From NCBI RefSeq assembly GCF_008042035.1, contig NZ_RDBL01000021.1, forward strand, positions 1 to 43,915: a DNA stretch of 43,915 nt, written 5' to 3'. The notes under the pieces were generated by a model. It saw only the letters and a list, made by a program, of their open reading frames with translations, did no database searches and was not told the DNA's origin. A program made the position numbers and the translations under genes. The DNA comes from Streptomyces sp. col6 (GTDB lineage: Bacteria; Actinomycetota; Actinomycetes; Streptomycetales; Streptomycetaceae). Below are positions 14,552-22,302 of this stretch, piece by piece. Within the stretch, counting starts at the first letter, position 1. Every line of letters starts with the position of its first letter.

Positions 14552-15151
14552 TCAGCCGTAGAGGGAACGGCCTCCCGGGCTGTCGCCCGTGAAGCGCTGA
14601 CCCGCGGCGATCTCGTCGCCGACGACCCACCACACGGTTTCGTCGTCCCGGAAGGGAAGCGGGTCCACAGCGCTGGTCGTCTCCCGGACCTGTCTCACCT
14701 CGCCGTCCAGCCGCTCGAAGTCGGCGTCCTCGTCGGCCTCTTCACCGCTGAAGGTGAACTCCTCCAGCAGCCGCTGGAACAGCAGGGCGACATGGATCAG
14801 GGAAGAGACGTCCGTGTGCAGCTCCACCACCGTCTCCTCGTCCGAGTCGAAGGCATACACCTTGCCGGAGCCGGGATCGAGGGCGAGGTGGGCATTGAGC
14901 AGCCACCCGAACACGGGCCACTCGCCCGCGTCCCCGTCGGCCGCGACGACCTCCCGTACGAGGGGGAGGAGGCCCGATTTCGTATCGGGCTCCCGGAGCG
15001 AGAGCGTCCCGGTGGGTACGCCGACGGTCTGCAGCAGAAGAGCCCCCTCGGTGTCGGCCGCGAGGGGCGGGAACGCGGCGGCGGGCAGGGACGCGAGCCG
15101 CTCCTCGCCGCATACATCAGCGAGTTGGGCACGAGTGACATCGAAGAGCAC
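14552..15151 (-). CDS. SUKH-4-type immunity protein
   Basis: A protein of about 199 residues with the SUKH-4 pattern. Short strands in the N-terminal half are followed by FGWLLNAHLALDPGSGKVYAFDSDEE, then the helical HTDVSSLIHVALLFQRLLEEF segment, and a C-terminal part with DETVWWVVGDEIAAGQ. SUKH proteins neutralise polymorphic contact-dependent toxins or serve as general immunity proteins. I chose the GTG at 15151, with GGAG eight bases upstream; the open frame extends further but overlaps the GNAT promoter. No toxin gene lies beside it. Confidence 0.7.
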   Translation of the reverse strand: MLFDVTRAQLADVCGEERLASLPAAAFPPLAADTEGALLLQTVGVPTGTLSLREPDTKSGLLPLVREVVAADGDAGEWPVFGWLLNAHLALDPGSGKVYAFDSDEETVVELHTDVSSLIHVALLFQRLLEEFTFSGEEADEDADFERLDGEVRQVRETTSAVDPLPFRDDETVWWVVGDEIAAGQRFTGDSPGGRSLYG

Positions 15152-15260
15152 GGGACGACTCCGGACGCGGTGGGCATGCAGAACGGCACCAGCATGGCGT
15201 ACGGCCGAGGGCGGCTCCGTCCCGGTCGGTCCGGTCCGCGGTGGGATAGGGTCCCCGACC

Positions 15261-15800
15261 ATGGCTGAAGCGAACTTCCTTTCCTGGCCGCCCACTCCGC
15301 TGCGCACCGAGCGGCTCGTGCTGCGCGAGCCGGAGAGCCGGGACCGTCCGGCGTTCGTCGAGCTGTTCGCCTCGTCGGAGGTCCACACCTACCTGGGCGG
15401 CCCCCGCCCACGTGACGAGTGCGAGCGCGTCATGCCCGAAATTCCGGGGAGGCGCCCCGGCCACTTCGTCATCGAGTGCGACGGCGCGATGATCGGCACC
15501 GTCGAGCTCAAGCAGCGCGACCTGGAGAACCCGGACGCGGTCCGACCGGACGCCGGGAGGGCCGAACTGGGCTACCTGCTGCTGCCGGAGGCATGGGGCC
15601 ACGGATACGCCGCCGAGGCGTGCGCGGCCGTGCTCGACTGGTTCGCCGAGGCATGCCCCGACGAGCCCGTCACCCTCTTCACCCAGACCGCCAACACGCG
15701 CTCGATGCGCCTCGCGGAGAAGCTCGGCTTCACCGGGATCCACCGCTTCGAGGCGTGGGGCGCCGCCCAGTGGATGGGCGTACGCCCTCCGGCCGCGTAA
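15261..15800 (+). CDS. GNAT-family N-acetyltransferase
   Basis: A 179-residue protein of the RimJ/RimL-like type. It opens with PLRTERLVLREPESRD, has the acetyl-CoA signature as LLPEAWGHGYAAEA (motif A), and ends with ANTRSMRLAEKLGFTG (motif B). The family acetylates N-termini of ribosomal proteins or small amines; the substrate is unknown. The start is the ATG at 15261. It is divergent from the SUKH-4 gene and convergent with the RidA gene. Confidence 0.88.
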   Translation: MAEANFLSWPPTPLRTERLVLREPESRDRPAFVELFASSEVHTYLGGPRPRDECERVMPEIPGRRPGHFVIECDGAMIGTVELKQRDLENPDAVRPDAGRAELGYLLLPEAWGHGYAAEACAAVLDWFAEACPDEPVTLFTQTANTRSMRLAEKLGFTGIHRFEAWGAAQWMGVRPPAA

Positions 15801-15822
15801 CCCGGCCCGCGGCCATAGGACC

Positions 15823-16293
15823 TCAGGCGTCGAGCACGGCGGCGACGGCCTCGATCTCGACGAGCTGGTCCGCGTAGCCCAGCACGGTGACGCCCATCAG
15901 CGTGCTGGGAACGTCGTGCTCGCCGAACGAGTCCCGGACGACCTCCCAGGCCTTCACCAGATCCTCCTGGCGGCTCGACGCCACGAGGACCCGCGTACTG
16001 ATGACATCCTGGAGCGACGCGCCGGCGGCACGCAGGGCGACCTCCATGTTCTCGACGGCCTTGAGCGCCTGGCCCGCGTAGTCGCCGACCGCCGCCGTCG
16101 AGCCGTCGGCGTTCAGGGGGCACGCCCCGGCGAGAAAGATGAGCCGGGACTCGGCGGGCGCGGTGGCCGCGTACGCGTACTCGGCGACATCGGACAGGGC
16201 GGCCGAGCGGATCAGGGTGACGGCGCGGGGCATGACGGCTGGGTCCAATCGCAGAGGGGGCGGAGCCCGGACATCCTGCCAGGAAGGCACCAC
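15823..16293 (-). CDS. RidA/YjgF/YER057c-family protein
   Basis: A 156-residue RidA-like protein. It has the family strands YAATAPAESRLIFLAGACPLNADG, GDYAGQALKAVENMEVALRAAGA and STRVLVAS near the position of the conserved substrate-binding Arg. RidA enzymes hydrolyse reactive enamine/imine intermediates; divergent members have other roles. The GTG at 16293 has AAGGAG upstream and gives a 20-residue N-terminal extension over the core domain, which begins near an ATG at 16233. It is 24 bp downstream of the frameshifted ThuA gene. Confidence 0.85.
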   Translation of the reverse strand: MVPSWQDVRAPPPLRLDPAVMPRAVTLIRSAALSDVAEYAYAATAPAESRLIFLAGACPLNADGSTAAVGDYAGQALKAVENMEVALRAAGASLQDVISTRVLVASSRQEDLVKAWEVVRDSFGEHDVPSTLMGVTVLGYADQLVEIEAVAAVLDA

Positions 16294-16317
16294 CCCGTCC
16301 TCTCCTTTTCCGCGCGC

Positions 16318-16990
16318 TCAGCAGGCCGCCGTCCACCGCAGCCCGCCCAGCAGGTGGGCACGGAAGGCCGGGTCGCTGTACGCCGATTCCGCGTGGCCCA
16401 GGGACGTATAGAAGGAGCGGCCCGCGCCGGAGTCCCGGCACCAGACCAGCGGGTGGTCCGCGCCCATGGTGCCGCCCTCGTACGCGGTCTCGTCGATCGT
16501 CGCCAGGATCCGGATCCCCGGGCGGCGCGGGTTGCTCCGGAAGTCGTACCACTCGTCGTCCCGGTCCCAGCGCGGCGGCAGATGGCGCGTCGCCGGGTGG
16601 TCCGGGTCCTCGATCCGCACGGTGCCGGGCTGGAAGGGGGTGGCCGGCGAAGCGCGCGCCGACCAACTCCCCGTAGTACGGCCAGTCGTACTCGGTGCAG
16701 GCGGCGGAATGGACCCCCATGAAGCCGCCGCCGTCCGAGACCCAGCGCCGCAGCGCATCCCGCCCGTCCGGGGTGAGCACGTCCCCGCTGGTGGACAGGA
16801 AGACCACCGCACCGCGCCCCGCCAGGGACGCGTCCGTGAAGACCGAGGGGTTCTCGGTGGCCTCCACGCCGAAGCCGTGCTCCTCGCCCAGCTCGCGCAG
16901 GGCCGCACGACCGGCCGGGATCGAGTCGTGGCGGTAGGCCGTGGTGCGGGTGTAGACGAGGACGTCCGACAGGCGGCCGGTCCGGTGCAT
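16318..16990 (-). pseudogene. ThuA-like domain protein, frameshifted
   Basis: The first part, from the ATG at 16990, encodes MHRTGRLSDVLVYTRTTAYR through VGARFAGHP. The family continuation (FQPGTVRIEDPDHPATRHL to LGGLRWTAAC, ending at 16318) is in another frame. The two join at a run of five C on the coding strand (Gs around 16636-16640). Removing one base restores a continuous ThuA domain of about 223 residues, with the GGGFMGVHSA and MGADHPLVWC motifs intact. ThuA-like proteins are glutamine-amidotransferase-fold proteins linked to sugar metabolism. It is either a recent inactivation or a homopolymer sequencing error. Confidence 0.85.
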
Positions 16991-17190
16991 GCTGCGACTC
17001 CGGGGTTCTGGTGGGCGGGGGCGGCGGTCACGGGCAGTCTGCCCCGGTGGGGTCCGGGGCATCCGCCCTGCGCGGTCGCGCGCCTGTTCGCAACGGTCCG
17101 CCCAGTGGGCGAGACGGATGTACGTACCAGTTGGGCAACCGTTGACGCCTCCGGGATCTCCCGGGCCGGCCCGCTCCCTAGACTCACCGC
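16991..17190. other. 200-bp divergent intergenic region
   Basis: This lies between the ThuA gene and the zinc-ribbon gene, so both promoters should be here. A plausible ribosome-binding sequence precedes the ThuA ATG. No other gene or strong palindrome was seen. Confidence 0.4.
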
Positions 17191-17415
17191 ATGAACAACC
17201 TCACGTGCACCCACTGCGGAACCGTCGGTCTCGAGGACGGTTTCATCGAGGATGCCGGCGAACACTCGCGCGGGTACGCGCGCTGGATCGAGGGTGCGCT
17301 GGAGCGGGGGATCTTCGGCGGCGCCAAGCGCATGGGCCGGCCGCGCCGGCAGATCGAGGCGTTCCGCTGCCCCAAGTGCGGATACCTCGCGCTGTTCGCC
17401 ACCGGTCAGGTGTAG
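17191..17415 (+). CDS. small zinc-ribbon protein
   Basis: A 74-residue protein with two CxxC knuckles, Cys6-Thr-His-Cys9 and Cys60-Pro-Lys-Cys63. Between them a linker contains GYARWIEGALERGIFGGAKRMGRPRRQ. The pattern predicts a single zinc ribbon, as in small actinobacterial nucleic-acid-binding or PF20097-like proteins. The start is the ATG at 17191. The promoter would be shared with the divergent ThuA gene. No function is known. Confidence 0.75.
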   Translation: MNNLTCTHCGTVGLEDGFIEDAGEHSRGYARWIEGALERGIFGGAKRMGRPRRQIEAFRCPKCGYLALFATGQV

Positions 17416-17496
17416 GAACGGGCGGACGGAACCCGGCCGGCCCGCCCCCCGTTTTCGATACGCCGACGATACGCACCGACTCGTAGCATGGGCCGC

Positions 17497-18192
17497 ATGC
17501 GCGTGCTGATCGTCGAGGACGAACCGATCATGGCGGAAGCCATCCGGGACGGGCTGCGTCTGGAGGCGATCGCGGCCGACCTCGCGGGCGACGGCGACAC
17601 CGCGCTGGAGCTGCTGGGCGTCAACACGTACGACATCGCCGTCCTCGACCGGGACATTCCCGGGCCCTCCGGCGACGAGATCGCCGAGCGCATCGTCGCG
17701 TCCGGCAGCGGGACGCCCATCCTCATGCTCACCGCGGCCGACCGGCTCGACGACAAGGCGTCCGGCTTCGGGCTCGGCGCCGACGACTACCTCACGAAAC
17801 CGTTCGCGATGAGGGAGCTGGTGCTCCGGCTCCGAGCACTCGACCGCAGACGTGCGCACAGCAGGCCGCCCGTACGGGAGATCGCGGGACTGCGCCTCGA
17901 CCCCTTCCGCCGTGAGACCCATCGCGACGGCCGGTACGTCGCGCTGACCCGTAAGCAGTTCGCGGTGCTCGAAGTCCTCGTAGCCGCGGAGGGCGGTGTC
18001 GTCAGCGCCGAGGAACTGCTGCAACGGGCGTGGGACGAGAACGCGGACCCGTTCACCAACGCCGTACGCATCACCGTCTCCGCGCTGCGCAAACGGCTCG
18101 GCGAGCCCTGGGTCATCGCCACCGTCCCCGGCGTCGGCTACCGCATCGACACCGCGCCCGGCACGGGACGCGAGGGAACGGACCGTGGATAG
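17497..18192 (+). CDS. OmpR-family response regulator
   Basis: The N-terminal receiver domain has the acidic pocket Glu7-Asp8, phosphoacceptor Asp51 (VLDRDIPG), and Lys in LTKPFAM. A C-terminal winged helix (about residues 130-220) has LTRKQFAVLEVLVAAEGGVVSAEELLQRAW and TVPGVGYRID. The length of 231 residues fits the family. The ATG at 17497 gives the standard MRVLIVEDE start; an ATG at 17488 is an alternative, and neither has a clear ribosome-binding site. The stop overlaps the histidine kinase start by eight bases. Confidence 0.92.
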   Translation: MRVLIVEDEPIMAEAIRDGLRLEAIAADLAGDGDTALELLGVNTYDIAVLDRDIPGPSGDEIAERIVASGSGTPILMLTAADRLDDKASGFGLGADDYLTKPFAMRELVLRLRALDRRRAHSRPPVREIAGLRLDPFRRETHRDGRYVALTRKQFAVLEVLVAAEGGVVSAEELLQRAWDENADPFTNAVRITVSALRKRLGEPWVIATVPGVGYRIDTAPGTGREGTDRG

Positions 18193-19270
18193 GCGGCCCG
18201 GCCTGAGCATCCGCCTCAAGCTCACGCTCAGCTACGCCGGATTCCTCATGGTGGCCGGCGTCCTGATGCTCGTCACCGCATGGCTCTTCCTGACGCGTGT
18301 GCGGCACATCGGACTCGTCTTCGTGCCGGACTACCGACTCGCCGTCGCGCGCGACTTCGCTCCGCTCGCGGCCACGTCCCTGTCATTCCTGCTGGTGTTC
18401 GGGCTCGGGGGAGGGTGGCTCCTCGCGGGCCGCATGCTTGCCCCGCTCAACAGCATCACGCACGCCACCCGCACCGCCGCCGACGGATCGCTGTCCCACC
18501 GCATCCGGCTTCCCGGACGCCAGGAGGAGTTCCGCGAACTGGCCGACGCCTTCGACACGATGCTCGCCCGGCTGGAGGCGCACGTCGGCGAGCAGCAGAG
18601 ATTCGCCGCCAACGCCTCCCACGAACTGCGCACCCCGCTCGCGGCGACCAAGGCGCTGCTCGACGTGGCCCGCGCCGATCCGGGCCGCCCCGCCGATCCG
18701 CTCCTCGACCGCCTCCACACGGTCAATACCCGCGCCATCGACCTCATCGAGGCGCTGCTCCTGCTCAGCCGGGCCGGCCAGGGGTCCTTCGCGCGGGAGG
18801 ACGTCGACCTCTCCCTCGTCGCGGAGGAAGCGGCCGAAATGCTGCTGCCGCTCGCGGAGAAGAACGGTGTCACCCTGGAGACCGACGGCGACATCGCGCC
18901 CACGACCGGCTCACCGGCCCTCCTGCTGCAACTGACGACCAACCTCGTGCACAACGCGATCGTCCACAACCTGCCGGAGCACGGCAGCGTGAGGGTCACC
19001 ACCGGGGTCCGTCCGGGCACGGTGACACTCACCGTCGAGAACACCGGCGAGCCCGTCTCCCCGGAGCTGGTCTCCCGGCTCACCGAGCCGTTCCAGCGCG
19101 GCACCGAACGCGTCCACACCGACCACCCCGGCGTCGGCCTGGGCCTGGCCATCGTCAGGTCCATCACCCGCGCACACCACGGCATCCTCACCCTCACCCC
19201 GCGCCCCGCCGGAGGACTGCGCGTCACGGTGGAACTGCCCGCCGGCACCACGCCGCCACGGCACCTCTGA
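18185..19270 (+). CDS. sensor histidine kinase
   Basis: A 361-residue membrane kinase. Two transmembrane segments (about residues 15-37 and 62-84) enclose a short external loop of about 25 residues, followed by a HAMP domain. The dimerisation helix has phosphoacceptor His146 in NASHELRTPLA, and the ATPase domain has NLVHNAIVHN (N box) and GVGLGLAIV (G box). The tiny sensor loop resembles intramembrane-sensing kinases that respond to envelope stress. The GTG start overlaps the regulator gene. The VanZ-like gene 76 bp downstream is a likely target or partner. Confidence 0.92.
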   Translation: MDRRPGLSIRLKLTLSYAGFLMVAGVLMLVTAWLFLTRVRHIGLVFVPDYRLAVARDFAPLAATSLSFLLVFGLGGGWLLAGRMLAPLNSITHATRTAADGSLSHRIRLPGRQEEFRELADAFDTMLARLEAHVGEQQRFAANASHELRTPLAATKALLDVARADPGRPADPLLDRLHTVNTRAIDLIEALLLLSRAGQGSFAREDVDLSLVAEEAAEMLLPLAEKNGVTLETDGDIAPTTGSPALLLQLTTNLVHNAIVHNLPEHGSVRVTTGVRPGTVTLTVENTGEPVSPELVSRLTEPFQRGTERVHTDHPGVGLGLAIVRSITRAHHGILTLTPRPAGGLRVTVELPAGTTPPRHL

Positions 19271-19346
19271 CTCCTCCCGCACATATCGCCCGCGTATGGG
19301 AATGCGCATACGCGGCGGCAACCGACCCGCCTCTTGAATATGAGGC

Positions 19347-20048
19347 ATGGATCAGAACACCGCGCTTCCCGCGTCTCCCGGCCGCGTCCGAAGAGTCCTC
19401 CGCCCGGTCGTGCTCACCGCCCTCGGCATCGTCGGCGCGGCAGTCGCCCCGTTCGTCCTGCGCATGTTCGTGGTGTCCGTGCCGATGGTCGTGCACGGCG
19501 GCTGGTACGCCTGGTTCTTCACGTTCAACGGTGTGATGCTCGCCATGGTGGCCGCGCTGCCGATCTCCGCGCCGGCGGTGTGGTTGCTGGCACGCAGGCA
19601 CCGGGCGGCCGGCGAGGAGCGCGGCCGGGCCCGGCGCATGGCGCTGGCCGAGGTCGGCATGGTCCACGGCACGGTGCCCTGGGTGTGGCTCATCCTGATG
19701 CCGGGTGCGCACGCCGGTGAGGTCCCCGGCCGCGTCAGCCTGGTTCCGCTGGCGGACCTGGTCACGATGGGCCCGCTCGGACTGCTCGGCAACCTCATGG
19801 TGTTCGCGGCGCTCGGCTTCTTCGCCCCGATGAGGTTCGCCGCGCTGGCGTCGCTGCCTCGCGTGCTGGCGCTCGGGGCGGCCCTCTCGGTCCTGCTGGA
19901 GACCCTGCAGTACGTGTTGCGGCTGGACAGGGTGTCCTCCGTGGACGACGTCCTGGTCAACGCGGCCGGCGCCGCGCTGGCCGCCCTTGTCTCCGCCCGC
20001 TGGTGGCGCACGGCGGCTCCGGTCCCGCAGACTGCGGCGTCCAGGTGA
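19347..20048 (+). CDS. VanZ-like membrane protein
   Basis: A 233-residue protein with five or six hydrophobic segments and the VanZ signature in its second half. GLLGNLMVFAALGFFAP is followed by SVLLETLQYVL, and by the RVSSVDDVLVNAAGAALAALV segment. VanZ confers low-level teicoplanin resistance in enterococci; most actinobacterial relatives are uncharacterised. The position after a VanR/VanS-type pair is suggestive only, because no vanHAX-type genes are present. It has a cytoplasmic N-terminus rich in Arg. Confidence 0.82.
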   Translation: MDQNTALPASPGRVRRVLRPVVLTALGIVGAAVAPFVLRMFVVSVPMVVHGGWYAWFFTFNGVMLAMVAALPISAPAVWLLARRHRAAGEERGRARRMALAEVGMVHGTVPWVWLILMPGAHAGEVPGRVSLVPLADLVTMGPLGLLGNLMVFAALGFFAPMRFAALASLPRVLALGAALSVLLETLQYVLRLDRVSSVDDVLVNAAGAALAALVSARWWRTAAPVPQTAASR

Positions 20049-20132
20049 GCGGCGCGCTCCCGGGCCCGCACCCCTCGGGTGGCGCGACCACCTTCCACGA
20101 CGACCCCGAAGTGCCCTGAGCCCGAAGGGGGT

Positions 20133-20741
20133 TCAGGCGTAGGCCGCGAGGAAGGCGCGGATGCCGCCCTGCGCGTAGCGGTCCAGGTCGGCGTCGGTGT
20201 GCTGGGGGCCGCCGTGGAACATGGCCTGGTTGACCGGGATCCACAGCAGCAGCCCGGAGAAGTGGTGGGCGGCCAGGACCGGGTCGGGGGTCTTGAGCAG
20301 TCCCGCGTCGGTCAGGCGCCGGAAGGTGTCCGCCAGAGTCGCCAGCACCCGTTCGAACCCCTGCTCGTACCAGGCCGCCCCCAGCTCCGGAAAGGTGTCG
20401 GCGTTGGCGATGACGAGACGCCGCAACTGGATCACCTGGGGCTGAGTGAGGGCGCCGAGGAACCGGCGGGCGAGACGGGTCAGGTTCTCGTCGAGGGTCG
20501 CGGCGTCGGCGGGGATGTCGGCCACCAGGTCGACCATGGCGTCGATGCGGTCGGTGGTCGCGAGCACGATCTCGGCGAACAGCTTCTCCTTGTCCGCGAA
20601 GTGCTTGTAGACGGTCTGCTTGGAGACCGCGGCCAGCTTCGCGATGTCGTCCATGCTCGTGCCCGCGTACCCCTTGTTCAGGAACACGCTGGTCGCAGCG
20701 TCCAGAATCGCCTGGTGCTTGCGCACCGACCGGCTGTCCAT
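20133..20741 (-). CDS. TetR-family repressor
   Basis: A 202-residue TetR protein. The N-terminal helix-turn-helix reads ILDAATSVFLNKGYAGTSMDDIAKLAAVSKQTVYKHFADKEKLF (residues about 15-58). The C-terminal ligand domain has VIQLRRLVIANADTFPELG, common in TetR_C regulators of the AcrR kind. The ATG at 20741 has AGAGG eight bases upstream; a GTG nine bases earlier is less likely. Palindromes between it and the divergent DUF4287 gene are the probable operators. Confidence 0.9.
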   Translation of the reverse strand: MDSRSVRKHQAILDAATSVFLNKGYAGTSMDDIAKLAAVSKQTVYKHFADKEKLFAEIVLATTDRIDAMVDLVADIPADAATLDENLTRLARRFLGALTQPQVIQLRRLVIANADTFPELGAAWYEQGFERVLATLADTFRRLTDAGLLKTPDPVLAAHHFSGLLLWIPVNQAMFHGGPQHTDADLDRYAQGGIRAFLAAYA

Positions 20742-20783
20742 GCCAGCCACCTCTCTTCGTCCACGTCTCTTCGCCCACCAGAA

Positions 20784-20831
20784 GAGTACTGGACTGATCA
20801 GTACTCAAATGGGTACTGTACCGTCCAGTTC
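20784..20831. promoter_or_regulatory. Probable TetR operator cluster
   Basis: GAGTACT (20784-20790) and AGTACTC (20800-20806) form a 7-9-7 palindrome. The adjacent GGTACTGTACC (20812-20822) is a second, perfect palindrome sharing the GTAC core, and GTCCAGT follows. The cluster lies 43 bp upstream of the TetR gene and serves the divergent DUF4287 gene as well. It is AT-rich relative to its surroundings. Confidence 0.65.
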
Positions 20832-20919
20832 CAGATGGCCGCGTCAGTGGCCCGTCACGGTGAGCGCACGGGAAACCGGCGCAGCCGATGCCCGCCCGCT
20901 TCGGAAAGAAGGCAGCAGC

Positions 20920-21129
20920 ATGACCGCACCGGTCAAGGGACCCGCCAGCTACTTCCCGTCCATCGAGAAGAAGTACGGCCGCCCCGTCGAGGAGTGGAAA
21001 GCGATGATCCGCGCGTCCGGCCTGACCAAGCACATGGAACTGGTGGCCTGGCTGAAGGCCGAGCACGGCCTGGGTCACGGCCACGCCAACGCGCTGGTCG
21101 CCCACACGCTGGCCGAACCGGGGAGGTGA
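20920..21129 (+). CDS. DUF4287-domain small protein
   Basis: A 69-residue protein matching the DUF4287 domain over nearly its full length, with SYFPSIEKKYGRPVEEWKAMIRAS then HMELVAWLKAEHGLGHGHANALVAHTL. The function of the family is unknown; it is common in actinobacteria. AGAAGG lies about seven bases before the ATG. It is divergent from the TetR gene across two palindromes, so it is the probable repressed target. Confidence 0.85.
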   Translation: MTAPVKGPASYFPSIEKKYGRPVEEWKAMIRASGLTKHMELVAWLKAEHGLGHGHANALVAHTLAEPGR

Positions 21130-21153
21130 CCGCCCGGCCCGGCAGCGGGTCGC

Positions 21154-22128
21154 TCAGTCGTTGTGGAGGGCCTCGCGCAGCGCGTCGACGGCGAGCTTCC
21201 GGGCGACGTTGGCGGCCCGGGTGTCACGCAGGCTGTCCAGGAGGAGGAAGTCGTGGACCATGCCGGCCACGCGCACCGAGGTGACGTCCACCCCGGCCTC
21301 CCGCAGCCTGTTGGCGTACTGCTCGCCCTCGTCGCGCAGCACGTCCGCCTCGTCGGTGATGACGAGGGTGGTGGGCAGCCCCCGGAGCTGGTCCAGGCGC
21401 GCCCGGAGCGGAGAGGCGTACATCTCGGCACGCTGGGCCGGTTCGCTGATGTAGGCGTCCCAGAACCACTTCATACCGTCGCGGGTGAGGTAGTAGCCCT
21501 CGGCGAACTGGTGGTACGAGGGGGTGTTGAAGTCGGCGTTGGTGACCGGGTACAGCAGGACCTGGGCCCTGAGGTCGATCCCGCCCCGCTCCTTGTTCAT
21601 CAGCGCGAACACCGCGGACATGCAGCCTCCGACGGACTCGCCGGTGACGGCGACGCGCGAGGCGTCCAGACCGTGTTCCGCGCCGTGTTCCAGCACCCAC
21701 CGGCCCACGGCGTAGTTCTGTTCCACCTGGGTGGGGTACTTCGCCTCCGGGGCGCGGTCGTAGACGGGGAAGACACCCGCCGCACCCGCGCCCACGGTGA
21801 GTTCACGGAAGAGCCGGTCGTGGGTCCGGTCGTCACCGAACACCCACCCCGCGCCGTGGATGTAGAAGACCACCGGCAACGGCCCGGTCACTCCCTTGGG
21901 CCGGATGACGCGGGTGCGCACCGTGCCCCACTGCCCCGCGTCCACGTCGACCCACTCCTCGTCCACATCGGGGCGGGGCGCACCGGTGCCGCTCTGGAGG
22001 TCGAGAAGGATCTGCCGGCCCTGCTCCGGTGGGACCTCGTAGATCCGCGGATGCGGGTCGGTCGCCTCGGCGAGCTCCTTCGCGGCGGGTTCGAGCCAGG
22101 GCTCGACGGGCGGCGGTATCTCGGTCAT
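21154..22128 (-). CDS. HSL-type alpha/beta hydrolase (esterase)
   Basis: A 324-residue member of the hormone-sensitive-lipase group. It has the oxyanion motif HGAGW near residue 89, the nucleophile elbow GESVGG (normally GDSAGG), a catalytic Asp in ITDEADVLRDEGEQYA, and a His in GMVHDFLLL. The cap sequence includes AEGYYLTRDGMKWFWDAY. It should hydrolyse small acyl esters. The ATG at 22128 has AGGGAG upstream; the open frame reaches 22227 without a second credible start. No clear partner gene; the stop is 24 bp from the DUF4287 stop. Confidence 0.9.
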   Translation of the reverse strand: MTEIPPPVEPWLEPAAKELAEATDPHPRIYEVPPEQGRQILLDLQSGTGAPRPDVDEEWVDVDAGQWGTVRTRVIRPKGVTGPLPVVFYIHGAGWVFGDDRTHDRLFRELTVGAGAAGVFPVYDRAPEAKYPTQVEQNYAVGRWVLEHGAEHGLDASRVAVTGESVGGCMSAVFALMNKERGGIDLRAQVLLYPVTNADFNTPSYHQFAEGYYLTRDGMKWFWDAYISEPAQRAEMYASPLRARLDQLRGLPTTLVITDEADVLRDEGEQYANRLREAGVDVTSVRVAGMVHDFLLLDSLRDTRAANVARKLAVDALREALHND

Positions 22129-22302
22129 GACAGCTCCCTGGTGTTCCGGGTGCGTACACAGGATGGCGCCGCGCCTCCGAGCCGCCGGTGACAGGCGCAC
22201 GGAACGGCGCACGTCCCCCTTGTTCATGCTCGTGGATCGGTAGCGATGCGCAACATCTGCCGGGGCCGGGGCCGGGGCGATGCCGTGGGGGAGTGCGTCG
22301 TG

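Noticed and set aside
17488..17496. Upstream ATG as start of the response regulator
   Set aside because: It gains only three residues and gives no better ribosome-binding site than the standard MRVLIVEDE start.
20078..20092. Hairpin GGTGG/CCACC between the VanZ and TetR stops as a terminator
   Set aside because: The stem is only five bases and such hairpins occur by chance in GC-rich DNA.
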